DNA of 64,000 nucleotides, taken from positions 651,001 through 715,000 of the forward strand of contig NZ_WIQM01000016.1 of NCBI RefSeq assembly GCF_015732185.1. The letters are read 5' to 3'. The translations under genes and the position numbers were made by a program. Below are positions 1-5,767 of the stretch, piece after piece (position 1 is the first letter of the stretch; every line of letters begins with the position of its first letter). The notes beneath the pieces were generated by a model, which was given only the letters and a program-made list of their open reading frames with translations, did no database searches and was not told the DNA's origin. The stretch comes from Pectinatus haikarae. GTDB taxonomy: Bacteria > Bacillota > Negativicutes > Selenomonadales > Selenomonadaceae.

Positions 1-435
1 TGAAAATATACCGACAAGTGTTGAATGTACCTTGTGCGTAGTATTTGCTGAAACCTTTTTAAGCAGCTCCTTGTACAGCTGCTGCACGTTGAGCGGAGTA
101 ACTTCCTGTAATTTTAAGCCTGCAAGCGGTTTTAAATAGCCAACAAGGAATTTATAATAGTCATACGTACTTGGCCTTACAGAGTCCTTTTTGTAGGTTT
201 TCAGCCAATCGAGTGCCCAACGCCCGAATAACGCATCAGACGGTGCAACAAAATTATTATTGTTTATGTCATTACGCTGTGCAACCAGAAAAGCCGCTGC
301 GTCTGCTTCGTTGTCAAACCTTTGATAGTGCCTATTTCCCTCATTATCAAAAAAAGCTACTCTGTACTTTTTACGGGATTTTTCGTATGCTATAGATCCC
401 TCCCCACGTTTACGAATTTTTTTATTAGTAGACAT
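1..435 (-). CDS. int: Phage tyrosine integrase, N-terminal part (gene runs off left edge)
   Basis: The 145 codons present read as the start of a tyrosine recombinase of the Firmicute phage type. Residues 1-60 form a basic AP2-like arm-DNA-binding domain (GEGSIAYEKSRKKYRV, then FDNEGNRHYQRF), and from about residue 68 a helical SAM-like core-binding domain begins (WALDWLKTYKKDSVRPSTYDYY). The catalytic R-H-R-Y domain lies outside the window, so activity cannot be judged. The ATG at 435 follows an AGGAGG. The gene would integrate and excise this prophage at the tRNA-Arg 3' end seen at 46739-46783. Its position at the left end, transcribed outward, means attL is beyond position 1. Confidence 0.93.
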   Translation of the reverse strand, partial: MSTNKKIRKRGEGSIAYEKSRKKYRVAFFDNEGNRHYQRFDNEADAAAFLVAQRNDINNNNFVAPSDALFGRWALDWLKTYKKDSVRPSTYDYYKFLVGYLKPLAGLKLQEVTPLNVQQLYKELLKKVSANTTHKVHSTLVGIFS

Positions 436-456
436 AAAAAATAGCCTCCTATTCGT

Positions 457-485
457 TTGAAAAGAAAGCTGATTACTGATATAAT
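457..485 (+). promoter_or_regulatory. Rightward sigma70-type promoter in front of a short terminated transcript
   Basis: TTGAAA (457-462), a 17-nt spacer and TATAAT (480-485) face right, away from the integrase start. A 10-bp inverted repeat, GCTGATTACT (468-477) and AGTAATCAGC (504-513), overlaps the spacer and start region and could be an operator. No rightward gene follows, only a hairpin with a T-run ending near 552. A roughly 60-nt RNA is therefore predicted. Confidence 0.45.
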
Positions 486-516
486 TTAATTGCAATTTGG
501 TTGAGTAATCAGCCAT

Positions 517-552
517 GAGCCGTTTTGGTGTTACAGCACCGGGCGGCTTTTT
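517..552 (+). terminator. Rho-independent terminator, rightward
   Basis: The hairpin GCCGTTTTGGTGT-TACA-GCACCGGGCGGC (one bulge) is followed by TTTTTTATTTT. It is oriented for rightward RNA although it touches the 3' end of the leftward gene ending at 557. It would end the transcript from the promoter at 457-485. A sequence-related hairpin occurs at 1537-1570. Confidence 0.6.
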
Positions 553-556
553 TATT

Positions 557-1342
557 TTAGTATTTAATTTCTCTGAAAATCAGAATTGGAACAATTTTAT
601 ATAACGATTTTGAATATAAAGTACTCATGGCAGAAGCGTAAACATCAATAGCATTTTCAATTGATTCGACTTGTGTGGGGTCCGCTTTAGCAGAAACAGA
701 ACAATCAAGAATACCAAGCGTAAACCAATTATCTGGCAGATTTACACCGTAAGTCCTCATGAGATCATCTTGCCTTATAGATAATCCATTTTCTTTTAAT
801 GTCCCATTTATAATTTCTTCTTTGAAATTTATAGATAGAGAAATGGAATCCGGCATCTGCTGTATCATACCATTCATTAACTTAAAAATATCCTGAGCAT
901 TTTTATTGAATTTAATGCCTAATGCCGACTGATTTTTTATAATTGCAGGTAGTATAGCTTTCATGCTGGCGATATCACGAATAGTGATTGGTGAATGAAT
1001 TAAAGCTAAATCTCCTGCACATGGAAAAGGTAGTTTTGATAAAGATGTAAGGTTTAAATCATTAAGCAGATTTATTAATTGGCTATGATACGGGTCATAC
1101 CGCTCTGCTGCACTGCTATTGTCTTTATTGTCGTTTTCATATGAGCCGTTCATAATACCTGTATTAAGTTTTGCGGATGTAGAAGAACCCTCAGAAGTAC
1201 CAATAGTTTTGGTTACACTTCTCAGGGTTCCATTGCGTATCTGTGATATTAAAGAATCTATCCGTTCTTTATCAACATAGAGAAAATCAATTAGCGAAGA
1301 TTTTTCAGGAAAGTCAGCGTCGGTTCCGTCTTCTTGCCCCAT
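557..1342 (-). CDS. Hypothetical protein, possibly DUF6414-like, in the lysogenic cassette
   Basis: 261 residues, no signal peptide or membrane segment. The segment after a short acidic start, LIDFLYVDKERIDSLISQIRNG, is followed by a polar low-complexity stretch (residues 40-85) and a mixed alpha/beta remainder. From memory the FLYxDxxRIxSLxSQ pattern resembles proteins annotated DUF6414; this was not checked. The ATG at 1342 has a strong AAGGAGG. It lies between integrase and repressor, where prophages keep genes expressed in the lysogen, so a superinfection-exclusion or host-defence role is possible but not shown. The end abuts a rightward-facing terminator. Confidence 0.7.
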   Translation of the reverse strand: MGQEDGTDADFPEKSSLIDFLYVDKERIDSLISQIRNGTLRSVTKTIGTSEGSSTSAKLNTGIMNGSYENDNKDNSSAAERYDPYHSQLINLLNDLNLTSLSKLPFPCAGDLALIHSPITIRDIASMKAILPAIIKNQSALGIKFNKNAQDIFKLMNGMIQQMPDSISLSINFKEEIINGTLKENGLSIRQDDLMRTYGVNLPDNWFTLGILDCSVSAKADPTQVESIENAIDVYASAMSTLYSKSLYKIVPILIFREIKY

Positions 1343-1443
1343 TTGTTTACCTCCTTGGCAATCTCTTTACATTTGGCAGCATGCTTATCATATTGAACTT
1401 TAATGGCATCAACATTAATTGATACGTTGATTTTCTTTTCCAT
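1291..1443 (-). CDS. Small hypothetical protein overlapping the next gene
   Basis: A 50-residue basic reading frame begins MEKKINVSINVDAIKVQYDK and ends in a lysine-rich tail. The ATG at 1443 follows a GGGGGC about 7 nt upstream. Its 3' third overlaps the start of the leftward 557-1342 gene in another frame and contains that gene's ribosome binding site, which suggests translational coupling. No family recognised. It could be a leader ORF rather than a functional protein. Confidence 0.45.
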   Translation of the reverse strand: MEKKINVSINVDAIKVQYDKHAAKCKEIAKEVNKWGKKTEPTLTFLKNLR

Positions 1444-1536
1444 AATGATTGCCCCCTTTTTTCTTAATTATAACAACAATAGGAAGAAGTGTACATATTA
1501 AATTTTTATAGTAAATTGCTATTTATTACCCTCCAT

Positions 1537-1576
1537 GGCGGTCTGGTGCTACAGCACTGGGCAGCTTTTTTCTATT
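1537..1576 (+). terminator. Rightward terminator-like hairpin, related to the one at 517
   Basis: GTCTGGTGC-TACA-GCACTGGGC forms a 9-bp stem with G-T pairs, followed by AGCTTTTTTCTATTTT. Like the copy at 517-552 it abuts the 3' end of a leftward gene (stop at 1572) but is oriented for rightward RNA. The two copies share CCATG before the stem, the GGTG-TACA-GCAC core and the T-tract. Confidence 0.45.
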
Positions 1577-1838
1577 TTATATCGCGTTGACAATGCGGAC
1601 AAACTGTCGCACCCGGTTTTACATATTCCTTACAGTATGGGCATTCGGTATAACCCTGCTTTTCAAAATCTTCTTTTATTTGCTTTGGAGATTTAGGAAT
1701 AACTAACGAATGTATTAATGCTATTATGAAAAGCAACACACCGTAAATATACCATGCAACAAAATCTCTCCCCTTTTGATGTGCTATTGTTGCGGGTATG
1801 ATTCCAAGAATTAAAGCCGTAGTAAGAAGCATCAGCAT
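1572..1838 (-). CDS. Small membrane protein with C-terminal zinc ribbon
   Basis: Two hydrophobic helices (about residues 2-20 and 27-46 of the 88-residue form) are followed by a cytoplasmic tail ending in CPYCKEYVKPGATVCPHC, a four-cysteine zinc ribbon. I place the start at ATG 1838 because AAAGTGAG lies just upstream; a longer form from 1877 adds 13 residues and overlaps the preceding gene. It is co-transcribed with the 1870-2427 gene. Small helix-pair/zinc-ribbon proteins are common beside prophage repressors, and superinfection immunity is a plausible but unproved role. Confidence 0.75.
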   Translation of the reverse strand: MLMLLTTALILGIIPATIAHQKGRDFVAWYIYGVLLFIIALIHSLVIPKSPKQIKEDFEKQGYTECPYCKEYVKPGATVCPHCQRDIK

Positions 1839-1869
1839 AATTAACTCACTTTCTTTCATCAGATATATT

Positions 1870-2427
1870 TTAATCATCTATATTAGGCCCCATAATATGT
1901 CCCCAGCTTGCAACTTCATTACCTGATAATTCATGTATGATTGAAAGGTGAAACGAATCTAGTTTTAAATCAATTTCACGCGAATGCGCCATTGTAGACC
2001 ATGACACAAATGAAGCCTTTATAAAACCCAGTTTTGCATCTTTGGATAAGTATTGCCAATTATCATTTACAGTTACTATTAATGTAGATGCAGCAGGATC
2101 GTAATTTACTCCTGTATACACAGGAGAATATCCATTATTGCTAAATAGATTATTAAACCCATCTAACATTTCATTTAGTTTTCCATGATAATCAGTATAA
2201 TATTTTTGTGCAGTTGCTTTTTCATCTTTAGCCTTTTTATCGGCTATATTATTTGTCTGCCGGTTTTGTTCTTTATCTTGTTCGGCTTGAATCCTTTTTT
2301 GTTGAGCTATGTAATTATTTTCAAATGGTTTAGGAGCATTACTTTCTGAAAATAGCCATATAACGCCAAGAGCACATGCAAATATTGCAAAAATAATAAC
2401 AACTAGGGGACGCTGATTCTTATACAT
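1870..2427 (-). CDS. Membrane-anchored extracytoplasmic hypothetical protein
   Basis: 185 residues. One N-terminal membrane helix (about residues 8-27, VVIIFAIFACALGVIWLF) follows a short basic cytoplasmic tip. A charged Gln/Lys-rich helical stretch (35-75) and a globular domain (80-185) with ITVNDNW-like beta segments lie outside. There is no lipobox. It sits next to the repressor, transcribed leftward with the zinc-ribbon membrane gene. No family recognised. A surface-exposed prophage protein expressed in the lysogen would suit phage exclusion; that is inference. Confidence 0.7.
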   Translation of the reverse strand: MYKNQRPLVVIIFAIFACALGVIWLFSESNAPKPFENNYIAQQKRIQAEQDKEQNRQTNNIADKKAKDEKATAQKYYTDYHGKLNEMLDGFNNLFSNNGYSPVYTGVNYDPAASTLIVTVNDNWQYLSKDAKLGFIKASFVSWSTMAHSREIDLKLDSFHLSIIHELSGNEVASWGHIMGPNIDD

Positions 2428-2497
2428 ATTTCCACCCTCTCAATTTTTGAAATATGTAATATTTCTATAAAACTTTTATAAATTCCTTTGAAAAAGC

Positions 2498-3157
2498 TCA
2501 TCTTACCATTGACTGAAACGCTACTGCTTTACCTAAAATCTTAAATTCCGTGCAATTATCTTTCGTACATATAATAGGTTTGTATTTAGGATTTTCCGGC
2601 ATTAATGTTACGGTGCTGTTATTATGATAAAAACGTTTTAAAGTGGCGCTATCATCAATCAGAACTGCAGCTATTTCTCCATCTTCAACTTCCGGTTGTT
2701 GTTTTATAAAAACTATATCGCCATTATATATTCTGGCGTTTATCATGCTATCGCCTTGTACTTGCAAACAAAAATCGGCATGAATTCCGTCAGCCATATT
2801 TGCGTAGCCTTCTATACTTTCCTGTGCCAGAATAGGTTTTCCCGCAGCTATTTTCCCAATTATTGGCAATTTTGTTAATTCAATAGGTCGAATATTAGAT
2901 GCAGAAGGAATAGTAGGTTGATTGCTAAGCTTTATAGATAATAAATCTGTTCTTTTAATATTAAAATACGTACATAATTTATCGAATTTATCCATTCTAG
3001 GAAGCTTTTTACCTTTTAGCCAATCATTTACCGTTGCTGCGCTGACACCCATATATTCTGCTAATTCTCTTTGAGTTGTTTCTTTTGAATCAAAAATACG
3101 ATTAAGATTATTTTTAAAGTTTTGTCGAAGATTATCGTTTTCTTCCATAATTTCCAC
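2498..3157 (-). CDS. CI-like lysogeny repressor (HTH plus S24/LexA-type peptidase)
   Basis: 219 residues. Residues 8-70 are an HTH_3 domain (TQRELAEYMGVSAATVNDWLKGK). Residues 95-219 are a LexA/CI S24 domain with the alanine-glycine cleavage region (IGKIAAGKPI), the catalytic serine in GDSM, and a lysine in SATLKRF. It should hold the prophage silent and self-cleave when RecA is activated. The frame opens with GTG at 3157; ATG at 3148 is an alternative, neither with a strong Shine-Dalgarno. The promoter in the divergent region (TTGTAA-N17-TATAAT, leftward) has an operator copy in its spacer, implying autoregulation. Confidence 0.93.
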   Translation of the reverse strand: MEIMEENDNLRQNFKNNLNRIFDSKETTQRELAEYMGVSAATVNDWLKGKKLPRMDKFDKLCTYFNIKRTDLLSIKLSNQPTIPSASNIRPIELTKLPIIGKIAAGKPILAQESIEGYANMADGIHADFCLQVQGDSMINARIYNGDIVFIKQQPEVEDGEIAAVLIDDSATLKRFYHNNSTVTLMPENPKYKPIICTKDNCTEFKILGKAVAFQSMVR

Positions 3158-3180
3158 GCTTTCTTTTTTCTATTGACTAT

Positions 3181-3269
3181 ATTATAAAGCTTAAAGCTAA
3201 TATTTACAATACAAAAACATAAAAAAATTAGCTTTTAGTATTGACATAAGCTTAAAGCTAATTTATACT
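3181..3269. promoter_or_regulatory. Divergent repressor/Cro control region with three operators
   Basis: Leftward promoter for the repressor: -35 TTGTAA (complement of 3204-3209), 17-nt spacer, -10 TATAAT (complement of 3181-3186). Rightward early promoter: TTGACA (3241-3246), 17-nt spacer, TATACT (3264-3269). The 14-mer AAGCTTAAAGCTAA fills both spacers (3187-3200 and 3248-3261), and an imperfect inverted copy (TTAGCTTTTAG) lies at 3228-3239. CI and Cro are the expected ligands. Confidence 0.82.
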
Positions 3270-3296
3270 AATAGTAGTGAAGGAGATGAATAATAA

Positions 3297-3497
3297 ATGC
3301 AAATATCATTGAGAGCCGCCCGTGTAAACGCTAATTTAACGCAAAAAGATGTTGCACTGCATTTATGTAAAAATAAGCAGACTATAGTAAATTGGGAGAA
3401 CGGCAAAACCCCAATTGATATGGCAAATTTTGATGCATTGTGCAGATTATATAAGATTAGTGCTAATTATATTTTTTTGCCTAGAAAGTTAGCTTAA
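3297..3497 (+). CDS. Cro-like repressor
   Basis: 66-residue HTH_3 protein (LTQKDVALHLCKNKQTIVNWENGKTP) that is little more than a DNA-binding domain, as in Cro. It is the first rightward gene after the switch region, with AAGGAG ahead of the ATG at 3297. It probably competes with the divergent repressor for the AAGCTTAAAGCTAA operators. A fourth operator-like sequence (TAGCTTAAAGTTAA, 3490-3503) overlaps its stop codon. Confidence 0.88.
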   Translation: MQISLRAARVNANLTQKDVALHLCKNKQTIVNWENGKTPIDMANFDALCRLYKISANYIFLPRKLA

Positions 3498-3553
3498 AGT
3501 TAATAAGAAATAAAATCAAGCCAATCGTGAAATTTAGGAGGAAGGTGAGAAAA

Positions 3554-4018
3554 ATGGAGACAATTAAAAAGAACCCTCAAACTAATGAGGATTCTGAAAT
3601 GGCGCTTAATTATCGAATACAAAATAGATTGAGCATTCTATTAAACCACAAATCTCAGATGACTAATGAATTAAGGCTACCATGCCAAAAGCTAGATAAT
3701 TCATTAAGAGTTCAATACACACTATTTGAAAAAGCGTTTTCAAATTTAATAGCTTGTGAAGGGGAACATTTAAAAAAATTTAATATGGAAAAACTAACAT
3801 TATCAGAACTTCATACTAAATTGCTAAATGCCGACAGTGAAATAAACAAAACAATTATAAAAAAGGATATACAACAAAAAGAAAATGAGATTGTTAAGAA
3901 ATTATTTTTAGTTCTTAATGACGAAGAACTTACAATTACTCAAGCAACCTCATTATTACAGATAGCAAAACAAGAAATACTAGAAACCAGATTACGGAAT
4001 ATTAATCGCAGTTCTTAA
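3554..4018 (+). CDS. Hypothetical helical early protein
   Basis: 154 residues, predicted almost all helical, polar and lysine/glutamate rich, without cysteine motifs or membrane segments. I start at ATG 3554 because AGGAGGAAGGTGAG immediately precedes it; an in-frame ATG at 3527 lacks such a site. It follows cro in the early operon and converges on the small leftward gene at 4002-4238 with a 17-nt overlap. No family recognised. Confidence 0.65.
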   Translation: METIKKNPQTNEDSEMALNYRIQNRLSILLNHKSQMTNELRLPCQKLDNSLRVQYTLFEKAFSNLIACEGEHLKKFNMEKLTLSELHTKLLNADSEINKTIIKKDIQQKENEIVKKLFLVLNDEELTITQATSLLQIAKQEILETRLRNINRSS

Positions 4019-4238
4019 CAATGGCATTCGGATTCATACTATTTAAAATGCGTATTTGCATTTTATCTCCATGACTACAACGATTGCCATTGAAAGCTCC
4101 AGCATAGCACCCAATAAAAACTTTTCCGTATGAAGAACAAATTGGCAGGTTCAAACAATCACAAGAATAAACCTTTTTACCTTCAGTATTTAATTCAATG
4201 TTATCACTTAAGCATTCTGGTTTAATAAAATTATCCAT
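4002..4238 (-). CDS. Small cysteine-rich protein encoded against the early operon
   Basis: 78 residues with eight cysteines (positions 9, 26, 28, 34, 44, 54 and 77 among them), probably metal-binding. The leftward ATG at 4238 has a clear AGAGGTGA about 8 nt upstream, which argues it is real although its neighbours face right. Its 3' end overlaps the 3' end of the preceding rightward gene. No family recognised. Opposite orientation suggests expression from the lysogen or recent acquisition. Confidence 0.6.
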   Translation of the reverse strand: MDNFIKPECLSDNIELNTEGKKVYSCDCLNLPICSSYGKVFIGCYAGAFNGNRCSHGDKMQIRILNSMNPNAIVKNCD

Positions 4239-4290
4239 AAATAATCACCTCTTTTTCTAAGGCGATTATATCACAGAAAGGAGCTGTAAC

Positions 4291-4545
4291 ATGCAAAAAG
4301 CAATGAGTGCATTAAGTTATGCAAAACACTGCGGGTTACCATACCCAATGGTAAAGCAGTATTGCATAGAAGGCATAATCCCGTGCTTCAAGCAAAAGGT
4401 AAGATACTATATTCGCCCGGATATTGCGGATGAAGCACTTGCCAAGTATGAAGCACAAAAATTAGATCCAGAACCTATAAAAGAGGTACACGTATTAAAG
4501 CAACCAAAAGATTTTAATTTTTTTGAGGCCTTAAAAAAGGCGTAA
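4291..4545 (+). CDS. Excisionase/MerR-like DNA-binding protein
   Basis: 84 residues. The N-terminal half, MSALSYAKHCGLPYPMVKQYCIEGIIPCFKQKVRYYIRPD, reads as a winged helix-turn-helix of the excisionase/MerR type in which a short helix-turn-helix leads to a PC/RYYIR wing. An AAAGGAG precedes the ATG at 4291. A role as excisionase or early regulator is plausible given the position in the early operon. It is the only xis-like candidate I see, but the integrase arm sites are far away at the prophage ends. Confidence 0.65.
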   Translation: MQKAMSALSYAKHCGLPYPMVKQYCIEGIIPCFKQKVRYYIRPDIADEALAKYEAQKLDPEPIKEVHVLKQPKDFNFFEALKKA

Positions 4546-4559
4546 GGAAGTTGGTTTAA

Positions 4560-4733
4560 ATGATCCCACATTGTTGGCGCTGCGGGCGAATATTAAAGCC
4601 TCCTAATGTGCAGCAGTTAGTGCTATGGAGCGGGCAGTCGGTTATGGTTTGTGCTGATGACCGGAATTGCCCGGCAGTCGTAAATGGCAGCCGGCGGAAA
4701 TTAAGAGAGCTACAGCGGAAAGGGGTGAGATAG
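4560..4733 (+). CDS. Small zinc-finger-like early protein
   Basis: 57 residues starting MIPHCWRCGRILKPP, with CWRC and a later CADDRNC giving a possible four-cysteine zinc site, then a basic tail. The ATG at 4560 follows AAGGAAG. The stop overlaps the GTG start of the next gene by one base, so they are probably translationally coupled. No specific family recognised. Confidence 0.6.
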   Translation: MIPHCWRCGRILKPPNVQQLVLWSGQSVMVCADDRNCPAVVNGSRRKLRELQRKGVR

Positions 4734-4885
4734 TGAGCGATTTAGTACCGTGCATAGCAAGCTTTACGCTCGGCATCGGCGTGACGCTGATATGGATAGG
4801 ACTTAAATCCGAAGAGCCAGTAGAGGCGAAAGTAGGCTATAAAAACGAATGCATAGGCTATGACGAAAGGGGAAAAGATAAATAA
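4733..4885 (+). CDS. Small single-span membrane protein
   Basis: 50 residues from GTG 4733, preceded by AAAGGGGTGA. Residues 5-22 (VPCIASFTLGIGVTLIWI) form one membrane helix and the rest is a charged tail. Its start overlaps the upstream stop and its own TAA overlaps the next ATG (4885), as expected in a packed phage early operon. No family recognised. Confidence 0.55.
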   Translation: MSDLVPCIASFTLGIGVTLIWIGLKSEEPVEAKVGYKNECIGYDERGKDK

Positions 4886-4995
4886 TGTATAGGTCAACAA
4901 TAATACGAGCTAAGGACCTGCGGGTGCTGGCAAAAATGGAGCTGATAGAAGCATGGCTAAAATCACTGAAACGGTCAAAAAAACTAAAAAAATAA
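4885..4995 (+). CDS. Tiny basic hypothetical protein
   Basis: 36 residues, very basic C-terminus (SLKRSKKLKK), helical. The ATG at 4885 overlaps the preceding stop by one base, so translation would depend on coupling; GGGGAAAAG lies upstream. It overlaps the next small frame by 43 nt. No family recognised, and it may be non-functional. Confidence 0.4.
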   Translation: MYRSTIIRAKDLRVLAKMELIEAWLKSLKRSKKLKK

Positions 4996-5078
4996 TGCGT
5001 CACCGTGTACTGATAGCCGATGCAATATTTATTATCTGTATCATCATGGCCGCGGCTGTTGTGCTGGGGGTGCGATAA
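4953..5078 (+). CDS. Tiny membrane protein
   Basis: 41 residues: a basic N-terminus (KKTKKIMRHR) then one hydrophobic helix (ADAIFIICIIMAAAVVLG). The ATG at 4953 has a GGAG about 10 nt upstream. Its stop is directly followed by the ATG of the Lar-like gene at 5079. No family recognised. Confidence 0.45.
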   Translation: MAKITETVKKTKKIMRHRVLIADAIFIICIIMAAAVVLGVR

Positions 5079-5294
5079 ATGGAAAAACTTAAACCGTGTC
5101 CGTTCTGCGGCAGCAGGCCCTTTATTGAGGATGACAGTCGTCCTAATTCTATAAATGATGGTAACGCTTCATGGCATATATTTTGCCCGAATTGTGGGTG
5201 CTCGCAAAAGCAAAATCAGGATATTAAAATGGTGGTCGAAAACTGGAACATGAGGGCAGAACACAAAAAAGCCGCTCAGGAGTGCAATCCATGA
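5079..5294 (+). CDS. Lar-family restriction alleviation-like zinc protein
   Basis: 71 residues with CPFCGSRP near the start, CPNCGC at 38-43 and ENWNMRA near the end, the layout of Lar-type proteins (two CxxC knuckles then WNxR). In Rac prophage, Lar modulates host type I restriction; many phage homologues carry the name only by similarity. It starts one base after the preceding stop. Restriction alleviation here is inferred from the family. Confidence 0.75.
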   Translation: MEKLKPCPFCGSRPFIEDDSRPNSINDGNASWHIFCPNCGCSQKQNQDIKMVVENWNMRAEHKKAAQECNP

Positions 5295-5353
5295 GCGGTA
5301 TGAGAAAAAACTTATTCTAAATAAATAATACCACAAAAGGAGATAAAAATCAC

Positions 5354-5767
5354 ATGGAAATGCAATTAAATGTAAATATTAGTGCACCTGAACTTGTACA
5401 GGCTATAAATAATCTTGCGGGGGCTTTGGCAGGGAAAATTACGGTGCCAGCTGTCGTCGAAGCACCTAAGTCTACCGAAAAAGAAGAAACGGCAGAAGCG
5501 CCTAAACAGCATAGAAAAAAAGCAGCGAAACCAGCAGCCGTTAAACCGGAGACTGCGCCGTCGGCAGAAGAACCTTCAGAAACAACCAGCACTGAAAAAT
5601 CAGAGGACGAATTAAGGACCGAACTTAAAAAACTGGCTGTTGAAAAGGCAAGAGGTGGTAAAAACGGTGAAGTTAAAGCAATAATTGAGTCTACCGGATC
5701 CGTAAAACTGTCGGGTATAGCGGCAGACCTGCTGCCGGATGTGCTGGAAAAAGTGAGGGCGTTGTGA
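5354..5767 (+). CDS. Replication-module hypothetical protein with Ala/Pro-rich linker
   Basis: 137 residues. An N-terminal strand-helix (MQLNVNISAPELVQAINNLAGAL) is joined through an Ala/Pro/Lys/Glu-rich linker (about 35-85) to a C-terminal helical domain with GGKNGEVKAIIESTG and LSGIAADLLPDVLEKV. This type of gene regularly precedes the DUF2800 and DUF2815 genes in Firmicute phages; its function is unknown to me. AAAGGAG precedes the start. Its TGA overlaps the next ATG (TGATG). Confidence 0.75.
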   Translation: MEMQLNVNISAPELVQAINNLAGALAGKITVPAVVEAPKSTEKEETAEAPKQHRKKAAKPAAVKPETAPSAEEPSETTSTEKSEDELRTELKKLAVEKARGGKNGEVKAIIESTGSVKLSGIAADLLPDVLEKVRAL

